Positions 1 to 7,945 of a stretch of 64,000 bases of DNA are shown here, one piece after another. Position 1 is the stretch's first letter, and every line of letters begins with the position of its first letter. The stretch is taken from positions 124,001 through 188,000 of the forward strand of contig CAVYAT010000005.1 in assembly GCA_963766605.1 (NCBI GenBank), in the 5' to 3' direction. The notes beneath the pieces were generated by a model. It saw nothing but the letters and a program-made list of their open reading frames with translations, did no database searches and had not been told where the DNA came from. Position numbers and translations under genes: made by a program. The stretch is from AC-49 sp963766605. Its GTDB lineage: Bacteria; Actinomycetota; Thermoleophilia; Solirubrobacterales; Solirubrobacteraceae.

Positions 1-444
1 GACCCGCGTGAGGTCAAGATCGGGACCGGCGAGGTGCTGCGGTACGGCGAGCGCGTCGCGCTGATCGGCTACGGAAGCGGCGTCGCCAAGGCGCTGGAAG
101 CGGCCGACCTGCTGGCCGAGCAGGGGATCGACGCGACGGTCGCCGACGCCCGCTTCGCCAAGCCGCTGGACCGCGCTCTGCTGACCCAGCTGGCCGCCGA
201 GCACGCGCTGCTGGTGACGGTCGAGGAGGGCGTGCTGGCTGGCGGCTTCGGCAGCGCGGTCTGGGAGGAGCTCAACGACGCCGAGGCGCCGATGGGGCGG
301 ATCATCCGGGTCGGCCTGCCCGACCGCTACGTCACGCACGGCAAGCCGGCGCTGCTGCACACCGAGATCGGCTTCACCGGCAAGGCGATCGCCCAGCGCG
401 TCACGGCGGCGCTGCTCGAGCGCGAGCCCGCGACCCTGTCCTAG
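1..444 (+). CDS. dxs: 1-deoxy-D-xylulose-5-phosphate synthase, C-terminal end (5' truncated)
   Basis: Open from the first base of the window to a TAG stop, so the gene begins outside. The 147 visible residues are the transketolase C-terminal domain of DXS, which makes DXP from pyruvate and glyceraldehyde-3-phosphate at the head of the MEP isoprenoid pathway in the cytoplasm. Recognisable DXS stretches are IGTGEVLR, VADARFAKPLD, LLVTVEEGVLAGGFGSAV and VGLPDRYVTHG. The thiamine-diphosphate and pyrimidine-binding domains are not in the window. In actinobacteria dxs commonly sits just before tlyA, as here. No frame problem is seen in this part. Confidence 0.93.
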   Translation, partial: DPREVKIGTGEVLRYGERVALIGYGSGVAKALEAADLLAEQGIDATVADARFAKPLDRALLTQLAAEHALLVTVEEGVLAGGFGSAVWEELNDAEAPMGRIIRVGLPDRYVTHGKPALLHTEIGFTGKAIAQRVTAALLEREPATLS

Positions 445-681
445 GGTGGTCCCTGACGTGTGGTGTCCAAAGGTCGGTCCTTCACGCCTTTGGGCCTTAA
501 AGGAAACGACCCGCCTTTGGGAGCGGGCCGAATCCGGGGGGAGGAGAGAACTGCTATGTGGGTCCAACGGTGATGCTCTATGCGCCGATGAGGCGTAACT
601 CCTGCGGTCTTCGGCCGGGTCGTGCCGTCCACCGCGTCCTCATCTGCTGATCGGCATCATCGTCCGTCACCCCGCGTCGCG

Positions 682-699
682 GTGTGACGTGGCTCACAC
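682..699. promoter_or_regulatory. Perfect CRP/GlxR-type operator TGTGA-N6-TCACA
   Basis: The 445-790 spacer holds no convincing gene. It contains an 18-bp inverted repeat with arms GTGTGA and TCACAC around CGTGGC, which matches exactly the CRP-family consensus TGTGA-N6-TCACA. The centre (690.5) lies about 51 bp before the start point expected from the TATAAG hexamer at 730-735. A cAMP-receptor-type regulator controlling the tlyA-nadK-recN run is the natural reading, but no crp gene is in the window. Confidence 0.55.
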
Positions 700-729
700 T
701 TTTCGCCCCCTTCCGTGCAAATCCTGCCA

Positions 730-735
730 TATAAG
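730..735 (+). promoter_or_regulatory. Candidate -10 box TATAAG upstream of tlyA
   Basis: This is an A+T-rich hexamer in an otherwise GC-rich spacer, 55 nt before the tlyA ATG and correctly placed relative to the CRP-like site. A second weaker candidate, TACGGT at 773-778, is closer to the ATG. Confidence 0.35.
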
Positions 736-790
736 GCAGCCTGACGCGAGTTCGCGGCACCGTCGCGCGCAGTACGGTTCCGAAATCGCC

Positions 791-1590
791 ATGGCCGCAG
801 AGAAGGTTCGCCTCGACACCCTGCTGGCCCAGCGCGGCCTGTTCGCGTCGCGATCGCGGGCCGCGGCGTCGGTGATGGCGGGCGATGTGCGGCTCGGCGA
901 TGCCGGCGAGCGGGCGGCCAAGCCCGGGCATGCTGGTCGACCCCGAGGTGTCGCTGTCGGTCGACGAGGCGCCACGGTTCGTGTCGCGCGGCGGGATCAA
1001 GCTGGCCAACGCGCTGGCCGCGACCGGGGTCGATGTCGCCGGCGCGAGCGTGCCTCGACGTCGGCGCCTCGACGGGTGGCTTCACCGACTGCCTGCTCCA
1101 GGCCGGCGCGGCGCACGTGGTGTGCGTCGACGTCGCCTACGGCGAGCTCGACTGGAAGCTGCGAACCGACGATCGGGTGACCGTGATCGAGCGCGTCAAC
1201 GCGCGCGGCCTGCAAGCGTCGCAGCTGCCCTACGCCCCCGACGTGATCGTGTGCGACGTGTCGTTCATCTCGCTGACCAAGGTGCTGCCCGCGGTGCTGG
1301 CCTGCGCCGCGGCGCGGTTCGACGCGCTGGCGATGGTCAAGCCGCAGTTCGAGGTCGGGCGCGAGCGGGTCGGCAAAGGCGGGGTCGTGCGCGATGCGCT
1401 CGTGCGGCGCAGCGCGCTGCTGTCCGTCGCGCGGGCGGCCCGGGCGTCGGGCGCCGCGGTGGTCGGCTTCGCCCCGTCGGGCCTGGCCGGACCGAAGGGC
1501 AACCTCGAGACCTTCGTGTGGCTGGCCGAGCCGGGCCGCGATGGGGCGTTGGATGACCTCGAAGCGGCGGTCGCGGCGGTGGACGCGTGA
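791..1590 (+). pseudogene. tlyA: TlyA-family rRNA 2'-O-methyltransferase, frame disrupted twice as sequenced
   Basis: TlyA methylates 2'-OH groups of 16S and 23S rRNA cytidines with S-adenosylmethionine; it is often mis-annotated as a haemolysin. The S4 RNA-binding domain is visible at the N-terminus (MAAEKVRLDTLLAQRGLF, then RSRAAASVMAGDVRLG), followed by VSRGGIKLANAL and the SAM-binding FtsJ-like fold LDVGASTGGFTDCLLQ, VDVAYGELDWKLR and CDVSFISLTKVLPA. These segments lie in three frames. One extra base is needed in 926-928 (CCC GGC ATG written with GGG) and one near 1050-1053 to restore a single product of about 265 aa. The stop overlaps the nadK GTG (GTGA). The start is the ATG that begins the S4 domain. 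The breaks are probably sequence errors. Confidence 0.85.
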
Positions 1591-2431
1591 CCCGCGCGAC
1601 CGTCCTCACCCACGGTCGTCCGCAGCAGACGGCCGCCGCCCTGAAGGCGCTGATCGCCTGTGCGTCCGCGGCCGGCGTCGTGCTGCGCTTCGACGCCGAG
1701 GAGGCGCTCAAGCACGCGCTGTCGGCGGGTGAGGGGATCGAATGCGGCGTCGAGGTGACCGACGACGTCGATCTGTGCGTCGTGCTCGGCGGCGACGGGA
1801 CGATCCTGCGCGGCCTGCGCCGCTACGCCTCGACCGGCGTGCCCGTGTTCGCGGTCAACTTCGGCGAGGTCGGCTTTCTCGCCACCGTCGACCCGGACGA
1901 GATCGACGGCGCGTTCGAGCGCGCGTTCGCGGGCGAGTTCGACGTGCTGACGCTGCCGGCGCTGGCGCTGGAGCTGCCCGACGGCGCGGCGGCCGCGATC
2001 AACGACGTCGCGATCCACCGCAAGGTCGGCAAGCGCGTGGCGCGAGCTCGCCTACGCAGCTCGACGGCGAGGAGGTCGGCAGCGTCCGCTGCGACGGGCT
2101 CGTCGTCGCCACGCCGGCCGGCTCGACGGGCTACAACCTCGCCAACGGCGGGCCGGTGATGGCGTGGGGGGTGCAGGGCTTCGTCGTCTCGTTCATCGCC
2201 CCGCATTCGCTGACCGCGCGGGCGCTGGTCGTCGCGCCGGGCGACCGGCTGACGATCCACAACCGCTCCTACGACGCGGTCGACGTGTCGATCGACGGCC
2301 AGGCCGCCGGCGAGATCGAGACCGGGCAGGCGATCTCGGCCCGGTTCGTGCCCCAGGCGACCGCGCTGGCCCAGATCTCCGGCTCGAGCTTCTACCGGCG
2401 CCTGCGCGAGAAGTTCGGGCTGCTGGCGTAG
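1587..2431 (+). pseudogene. nadK: NAD kinase, frame disrupted by two extra G bases as sequenced
   Basis: Phosphorylates NAD to NADP in the cytoplasm. Family landmarks are VVLGGDGTILRGLR (the GGDG site), NFGEVGFLATVDPDE, NDVAIHRKVGKRVA, then VRCDGLVVATPAGSTGYNLANGGPV and IAPHSL. The first part is read in the frame of 1587, the second (from TQLDGEEVGS on) in another. Removing G2042 and G2056 gives an uninterrupted K-R-V-A-E-L-A-Y-Q-L-D-G-E-E-V-G, the expected continuation, and a protein of about 280 aa. The GTG start overlaps the tlyA stop by 4 nt. NAD kinase is essential, so a real double frameshift is unlikely unless a second copy exists. Confidence 0.87.
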
Positions 2432-2519
2432 CCGCCGGGCGCCTGCTCACTGCGACAAATCTGCGGAGTTCTCGCATGCGAACGTGTGTTCCGTCGGCGG
2501 GCCCTGGTACCACTGGCGC

Positions 2520-4133
2520 ATGCTTGCCGAGCTTCGCGTCGAGAACCTGCTGCTGATCGAGCGCGCCGAGCTGCGCCTCGCGCCCGGCCTGAACGTGCTG
2601 ACGGGGGAGACCGGGGCCGGGAAGACGGTGCTCGCGCACGCGCTTGACCTGCTGCTCGGCGGTCGCGCCCGGACCGGCATCGTGCGGCCGGGCGCGACCG
2701 AGGCCTACGTCGAGGGCGTGTTCGAGGTCGGCGAAGAGGACGTCGTGCTCGCGCGGCGGGTCGGGGCCGACGGGCGCACCCGCGCGTACGTCAACGGCCG
2801 TTCGGCCGCCGTCGGCGACCTGCGCGAGCTGGCCACGCGGCTGCTGTCGTTCTATGGCCAGCACGAGCACCGCAAGCTCACGCTCGCCGGGGCGCAGCTC
2901 GACCTGCTCGACGGCTTCTGCGGACCCGAGCATCTGGCGAGGCGCGCGGCCTGCGCGGAGGCGTGGAACGAGCTGCGGGAGCTGCGCGAAGAGCTCGACG
3001 AGCTGCGCGAGCGAGCGGGCGCGCGCGAGCGCGAGCTCGACCTTCTGGCGTTCGAGCTCGACGAGATCGAGCGCATCGATCCGAGCGCCGCCGGACACGC
3101 CGAGCTGCTCGAGCGCCGCGGGCGGCTGCGTCACGTGGAGGCGTTGCGCGGCGCGTCGGCCGGGGGAGCGCTGGCGCTCGAGCCCGAGGACGGCGACGGC
3201 GCATGCGCGCTGCTGGCCGGCGCGGTCGCGGCGCTCGACGACGTGCGCGGCGTGGACGGCGCTCTTGACGCGCTGGCCGTGCGGTTGCACGCGGCGCAGG
3301 TCGAGGCCCAGGACATCGCCGCCGAGCTGCGCCGCGCGGGCGACGGGTTCGACGCTGCGCCGGGTGAGCTCGAGGCCGCCGAGGAGCGCCTGGCGCTGCT
3401 CGATCGCCTGGCCCGTAAGCACGGCGGCACGATCGAGGCGGTGCTCGAGCACGCGGCGCTGTGTCGTCGGCGCCGCGACGAGCTGGCGGGGGCGGAGGTC
3501 GCGCTCGAGGAACTGGCCGAGCGGCTGGCCGGTGCTCAGGCCCGCTACGACACACTGGCGTCCGAGCTCCACGCGGCTCGGGCCGCAGCGGCCGACGGTC
3601 TCGCCGACGCGGTCCGCGACCGCCTCGGCGCGCTGGCGATGGAGGGGGCGTCGTTCTCGCTGTCTCTCGCCGCGCGCGAGCCCGGTCCTGCGGGAATCGA
3701 TGCGGCCGAGATGATGATCGCGCCCAACCCGGGCGTCCCGGCGGCGCCGCTGCGCGAGACCGCGTCGGGCGGTGAGCTGTCGCGTGTGATGCTCGGCCTG
3801 CTCGGGGCGGCAAACGCCGGTGGCTCGACGACGCTCGTGTTCGACGAGGTCGACGCCGGCATCGGCGGACAGACGGCGCACGCCGTCGGCGACCAGCTGC
3901 GCGACCTCGCGCAGGGGCGTCAGGTGATCGCGATCACCCACCTGCCGCAGATCGCCGCGCTCGGCGCCCGGCACTTCTCGATCGCCAAGGACACCTCGGT
4001 GGAGCCGGCGCGGACGACCGTGTCGCAGCTCGGCGGGGCCGAGGTTGTCGGCGAGCTCGTGCGGATGCTCGGCGGTCAGCACGGAGACGTCGCGGCGCGC
4101 CGCCACGCCAAGGAACTGCTCAAGGCGGCGTAG
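2520..4133 (+). CDS. recN: DNA repair protein RecN
   Basis: An SMC-like ATPase of double-strand-break repair, 537 aa, close to the usual 550. Walker A GETGAGKTV is at about residue 30, an EFYGQHEH-like segment (LLSFYGQHEHRKL) follows at about 115, and a long Glu/Arg/Ala-rich coiled-coil half covers about 145-370. The C-terminal signature SGGELSRVMLGLL leads to Walker B LVFDEVDAGIGG, the Q-loop/D-loop VIAITHLPQIAALG and the RecN tail RMLGGQ. I prefer ATG 2520 (MLAELRVENLLLIE) to the in-frame ATG 36 nt upstream because RecN homologues start here. Follows nadK, as in mycobacteria. Intact, unlike its two upstream neighbours. Confidence 0.95.
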   Translation: MLAELRVENLLLIERAELRLAPGLNVLTGETGAGKTVLAHALDLLLGGRARTGIVRPGATEAYVEGVFEVGEEDVVLARRVGADGRTRAYVNGRSAAVGDLRELATRLLSFYGQHEHRKLTLAGAQLDLLDGFCGPEHLARRAACAEAWNELRELREELDELRERAGARERELDLLAFELDEIERIDPSAAGHAELLERRGRLRHVEALRGASAGGALALEPEDGDGACALLAGAVAALDDVRGVDGALDALAVRLHAAQVEAQDIAAELRRAGDGFDAAPGELEAAEERLALLDRLARKHGGTIEAVLEHAALCRRRRDELAGAEVALEELAERLAGAQARYDTLASELHAARAAAADGLADAVRDRLGALAMEGASFSLSLAAREPGPAGIDAAEMMIAPNPGVPAAPLRETASGGELSRVMLGLLGAANAGGSTTLVFDEVDAGIGGQTAHAVGDQLRDLAQGRQVIAITHLPQIAALGARHFSIAKDTSVEPARTTVSQLGGAEVVGELVRMLGGQHGDVAARRHAKELLKAA

Positions 4134-4170
4134 TTGTCGTGCACCGGAGGCGGTGGGGCCGTCGCCCATT

Positions 4171-4176
4171 TAGACT
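4171..4176 (+). promoter_or_regulatory. TAGACT -10 box of a leaderless-type steA promoter
   Basis: The hexamer ends 9 nt before the steA ATG and there is no Shine-Dalgarno sequence between them, so transcription should begin at or within a base or two of the start codon. Confidence 0.5.
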
Positions 4177-4185
4177 CGTGCCGCA

Positions 4186-5367
4186 ATGGCCGTGGCCCGC
4201 ACGACTCCCGTGCCCCACGCCGACCGTGCGCCCGCGACGTCGGAGGTCGTCGGCCGCGCCCGGCTGGGGCGCAAGACCAAGCTGCTCGTCAAGCGCCTCC
4301 ACGCCGGCGACATCGCCGTGATCGATCATCGCGACCTCGATCGCGTCAGCGCCGAGGACCTGATCGAGGCCGGGGTTGTCGCGGTGCTCAACTGCCGCCC
4401 ATCGTCGACCGGCACGTACCCGAACATGGGGCCGCTGCTGCTCGTGCAGGCCGGGATCCCGCTCGTCGACCTGCCCGACGACACGCTGTTCACGGCGCTC
4501 GACGACGGCGATGTCGTCGCGCTGCGCGGGGGCGAGGTCCGCCGCACCGGCACGCTCGTCGCCCGCGGCCACGCTCACGATCCGGCGGTCGTCCGCGCCG
4601 CGACCGACGAGCGCCGCCGAGCGATCGGCAACGCGCTGGAGCGCTTCGCACGCAACACGATCGAGCACATGCTCGAGGAGCGCGAGCTGCTGGCCGGCAA
4701 GCTCGAGCTGCCGCGCTTCTCCACCGACTTCCGCGACCGCCCGTGCCTCGTCGTGGTTCGCGGCGTCGACCACCAGAAGGACCTGCGCGCGTTGCGGCCC
4801 TACGTCCGCGACATGAAGCCGGTGCTGGTCGGCGTCGACGGCGGCTCCAACTCGATCATCGAGGCCGGTTTCACGCCCGACATGATCGTCGGCGACTTCG
4901 ACTCCACCCAGGAGGCGACGCTGCGCTGCGGCGCCGAGCTCGTCGTGCACGCCTATCCCGACGGTCGCGCTCCGGGGCGCGAGCAGCTCGACCGCCTCGG
5001 CCTGCCGTACAAGATCGTCCCCGCCCCGGCGACCAGCCAGGACGTCGCGATGCTGATCGCCGCCGAGAAGGGCGCCAACCTGATCGTGTCCGTGGGCTCG
5101 CAGTTCAACCTCGTCGAGTTCCTCGACAAGAACCGCGAGGGGATGTCGTCGACGTTCCTGACCCGGCTGCGCGTCGGCGAGATCCTCGTCGACGCGAAGG
5201 GGGTGAGCCGCCTCTACCGCCCGCAGCCCGGCCGCAGCCCGGTGCTCATCATGCTCGCGCTCGGCCTGGCCTCGATCATCGCGATCGTCGCGGTGACCCC
5301 GGGGCTGCGCGAGGTCGCCGATCTGCTGTGGCTGAAGCTCGAGCTGCTGCTCGGCATCGGCCCCTGA
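4186..5367 (+). CDS. steA: SteA-like cytokinetic ring protein (thiamin-pyrophosphokinase-like fold)
   Basis: 393 aa. The central part resembles a thiamin pyrophosphokinase catalytic domain: VGVDGGSNSIIEAGFTPDMI then VGDFDST at about residues 215-245. The N-terminal RARLGRKTKLLVKRL and VLNCRPSSTGTYPNMGPLLL regions are typical of the SteA family, and one transmembrane segment lies near the C-terminus (VLIMLALGLASIIAIVAV, about 350-368). In Corynebacterium, SteA and SteB form a membrane complex in the cytokinetic ring, and the corresponding mycobacterial pair lies between recN and pyrG. Here steB follows after 42 bp. The kinase-like site is probably not used for thiamin; that is inference from the family. 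Confidence 0.85.
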   Translation: MAVARTTPVPHADRAPATSEVVGRARLGRKTKLLVKRLHAGDIAVIDHRDLDRVSAEDLIEAGVVAVLNCRPSSTGTYPNMGPLLLVQAGIPLVDLPDDTLFTALDDGDVVALRGGEVRRTGTLVARGHAHDPAVVRAATDERRRAIGNALERFARNTIEHMLEERELLAGKLELPRFSTDFRDRPCLVVVRGVDHQKDLRALRPYVRDMKPVLVGVDGGSNSIIEAGFTPDMIVGDFDSTQEATLRCGAELVVHAYPDGRAPGREQLDRLGLPYKIVPAPATSQDVAMLIAAEKGANLIVSVGSQFNLVEFLDKNREGMSSTFLTRLRVGEILVDAKGVSRLYRPQPGRSPVLIMLALGLASIIAIVAVTPGLREVADLLWLKLELLLGIGP

Positions 5368-5409
5368 GCAGGGCCCGATGCGCCATCCTGATCTGCAGGG
5401 CCACTACTG

Positions 5410-6270
5410 ATGTTCGATTTTCGCTACCACGCGCTGTCACTGACAGCGGTCATCGTCGCGCTCGTGCTCGGCGTGCTGCTGGGCGTCGCGATCGGCGATC
5501 GCGGGCTCGTCTCCTCGGGCGAGAAGGCGATCCGTAACGATCTGCGCGGCGACGTCGCGGCGGCCAACCACCACGCTAGCGATCTCCAGGGCAAGCTCAA
5601 CGACCGCAAGGACGTGCTCGACGGCGTCTCGTCGCTGCTCGTCGACGGGCAGCTGGCCGGGCGCAGCGTCGGAGTCATCTTCCTCGGTCCGAAATCCAAT
5701 ACCGACAACGGGCTGATCGCCAAGGCGCTGAAGGCGTCGGGCGGCAACGCGGCGTGGGTGCTGGCGTTCAAGGAGCCGCTCGACACGCAGGCGATCGCCG
5801 GCAACGCCCAGGGAACCCAGTACGCGCAGCTCGGCGACGATCCGCTGCTGTACGCCAAGCTCGGAAAGCGCGTCGGCACCCAGCTCGTGCAGGGCGGGAA
5901 GCTGATCTCCAATGAGCGCTCGTCGCTGTCGGACAGCTTCGACGGTAAGCTCGCGCCCGTGTCGACGATCGTCCTGATCCGCGACACGCCGACCGATCTC
6001 GACCCCGCGCAGAAGACGACCGTCGACGCGTTCGAAAAGGGCGTCGTCGCCGGCCTGCAGCAGCCCGGCACGGTGATCGTGGGCGCCCAGACGGAGACGA
6101 CCGCGCCGTCGCAGACGAGCTGGTACGACGGCCAGGGCCTGACCTACATCTCCGACCTCAACGAGGTCGAGGGCCAGATCTCGCTGATCTACGCGCTCAA
6201 CGGCAGCCAGGGCCGGTTCGGGCACGGCGTGCACGAGCAGGTGTTGCCGAGCATCGCGGGCAATGGCTGA
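5410..6270 (+). CDS. steB: SteB/MctB-like membrane-anchored protein (copper transporter family annotation)
   Basis: 286 aa. One N-terminal membrane helix (FRYHALSLTAVIVALVLGVL, residues 4-23) is followed by LGVAIGDRGLVSSGEKAIRNDL and a coiled-coil-like stretch, then a mainly extracytoplasmic domain. This is the family called MctB in Mycobacterium (outer-membrane copper export) and SteB in Corynebacterium (partner of SteA at the septum). Adjacency to steA supports the cytokinetic role here. The C-terminal SLIYALNGSQGRFGHG is a conserved family ending. The stop overlaps the next possible ATG by 8 nt. Confidence 0.85.
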   Translation: MFDFRYHALSLTAVIVALVLGVLLGVAIGDRGLVSSGEKAIRNDLRGDVAAANHHASDLQGKLNDRKDVLDGVSSLLVDGQLAGRSVGVIFLGPKSNTDNGLIAKALKASGGNAAWVLAFKEPLDTQAIAGNAQGTQYAQLGDDPLLYAKLGKRVGTQLVQGGKLISNERSSLSDSFDGKLAPVSTIVLIRDTPTDLDPAQKTTVDAFEKGVVAGLQQPGTVIVGAQTETTAPSQTSWYDGQGLTYISDLNEVEGQISLIYALNGSQGRFGHGVHEQVLPSIAGNG

Positions 6271-7945
6271 CCCGCAGCCAGGACCGAGCGGCGAAAATCC
6301 GCGCACCGGACTCGACAGCGGGGCGAAGGTTGAGAACTCGGGCGGCGGGGAGAATCGTCCCGTGGCGACGATCCCAAGCGCCAGCGTGCCCGCATATCAG
6401 CCGGTTGAGGCTCACCCCGACGAGGTGTTCGCGCCGGACGGCACGCCGTTGGCGCACGCGGAGCGTCTCGCCGCGTCGCTGGCCACGATGGGCGCCGACG
6501 CGCTGGTCGCCGCCGGGCGGCGGCGCGACGCGTCGTTCATCGCCCAGGGGATCACCTACGAATCGGGCTCCGAGGGCGAGGCGGTGCGGGACCGCCCGTT
6601 CCCGCTCGACCTCGTCCCGCGGATCGTCGACGCTGCCGAGTGGGCGGTCATCGAACGCGGCCTCATGCAGCGCATCGGCGCACTGAACCGCTTCGTCGAC
6701 GACATCTACCACGGGCGCGCGATCGTCCGCGAGGGGATCATCCCGTGGCGACTGGTCGTCAGCCGCAGCCACTTCGCACGGCCCGTGTTCGGCATACGCC
6801 CGCCGGGCGGCGTCTACTGCCACGTCTCGGGCTGTGACCTCGTGCGCGACGCCGACGGACGCTGGAAGGTGCTCGAGGACAACGTCCGCACGCCGTCGGG
6901 CATCTCCTACGTGCTCGAGAACCGCCTCGCGATGACGCGTCTCGTCCCCGGACTGTTCGCCGGGCATCGCGTGCGCCGCGTCGACCACTACCCGCAGCTG
7001 CTGCTCCAGGCGCTGCGCGCCGTCGCACCGGGCAGCGACGAGCCGACCGTCGTCGTCTGGACGCCGGGCGCGTTCAACCCGGCGTATTTCGAGCACGCGT
7101 TCCTGGCTCGGTCGATGGGCGTCGAGCTGGTGCAGAGCTCCGATCTCGTCGTCCGCGATGAGGTGCTCTACATGCGCACGACCAGCGGCCTGGCCCGCGT
7201 CCACGCGGTCTACCGCCGGCTCGACGACGACTTCGTCGACCCGCTCGAGTTCCGTCCCGACTCGCTGCTCGGCGTCCCGGGGCTCGTGCGCGCCTACCGT
7301 GCAGGGACGGTGGCGATCGCCAATGCGTTCGGCACCGGCGTCGCCGACGACAAGGCGGTCTATCCGTATGTCCCCGAGATGATCCGCTTCTACCTCGACG
7401 AGGAGCCGATCCTCGACAACGTCACGACCTACGCGATGTGGGATCCCGGCCAGCGTGAGGCGGCGCTTTCGCGCCTGGACGAACTCGTCGTCAAGCCGAC
7501 CGGCGAGTCGGGCGGCAAGGGCGTGTTCATCGGCCCGCAGACCGACGCGCGCGAGCTCGCCGCGCTGGCCGACGTCGTGCGCGCGGCTCCCGAGCGCTGG
7601 ATCGCCCAGGAGCTCGTCCACCTGTCGACGGTGCCGACCGTGACCGCCGACGGCACGCTCGCCCCGCGCCACGTCGACCTGCGCCCGTTCGCCGTCTACG
7701 GGGATCAGGTGCGGATCGTCCCCGGCGGCCTGACGCGGGTCGCACTCGACGAGGGCTCGATGATCGTCAACTCGTCGCGCGGCGGCGGCTCGAAGGACAC
7801 GTGGGTGCTCGAGGACTCCGACGCGCCTCGGCCGCAGCCACTGCCGGCTCTGCCCGAGGTCTCCCCGCCGCTGAGCCCGCGGGCCAGCCAGGGCGAGTGG
7901 AGTGGCCAGGCCCAGCACCAACAGCAGGCCCGGAGGCCCATCTAG
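6263..7945 (+). CDS. Circularly permuted ATP-grasp protein (type 2)
   Basis: 560 aa as drawn. This is the circularly permuted ATP-grasp family (older DUF404/DUF407): FPLDLVPRIV, LNRFVDDIYHGRAIVREGIIPW, VLEDNVRTPSGISYVLENRL, VVVWTPGAFNPAYFEHAFLA and, near the end, LDELVVKPTGESGGKGVFIG, DLRPFAVYG and MIVNSSRGGGSKDTWVLED. The family is predicted to make amide or peptide bonds and is almost always beside alpha-E and transglutaminase domains, as here. The N-terminus is uncertain: ATG 6263 overlaps the steB stop, but the first 33 residues look non-conserved, and GTG 6361 has a good GGGGAGA upstream and would start at MATIPSASVPAYQP. The TAG stop is followed at once by the next ATG. The substrate is unknown. 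Confidence 0.88.
   Translation: MADPQPGPSGENPRTGLDSGAKVENSGGGENRPVATIPSASVPAYQPVEAHPDEVFAPDGTPLAHAERLAASLATMGADALVAAGRRRDASFIAQGITYESGSEGEAVRDRPFPLDLVPRIVDAAEWAVIERGLMQRIGALNRFVDDIYHGRAIVREGIIPWRLVVSRSHFARPVFGIRPPGGVYCHVSGCDLVRDADGRWKVLEDNVRTPSGISYVLENRLAMTRLVPGLFAGHRVRRVDHYPQLLLQALRAVAPGSDEPTVVVWTPGAFNPAYFEHAFLARSMGVELVQSSDLVVRDEVLYMRTTSGLARVHAVYRRLDDDFVDPLEFRPDSLLGVPGLVRAYRAGTVAIANAFGTGVADDKAVYPYVPEMIRFYLDEEPILDNVTTYAMWDPGQREAALSRLDELVVKPTGESGGKGVFIGPQTDARELAALADVVRAAPERWIAQELVHLSTVPTVTADGTLAPRHVDLRPFAVYGDQVRIVPGGLTRVALDEGSMIVNSSRGGGSKDTWVLEDSDAPRPQPLPALPEVSPPLSPRASQGEWSGQAQHQQQARRPI

Noticed and set aside
510..527. Terminator hairpin after dxs
   Set aside because: Only a 5-bp stem (CCCGC/GCGGG) with an 8-nt loop and no T-tract; too weak to call.
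2193..4169. A 658-aa reverse-strand ORF opposite recN and many similar long antisense ORFs (for example 6197-8008, 8195-9634, 41058-42722)
   Set aside because: High GC content leaves few stops in the antisense frame. The translations are Arg/Val/Asp/His-rich shadows without motifs, while the forward frames carry clear families.
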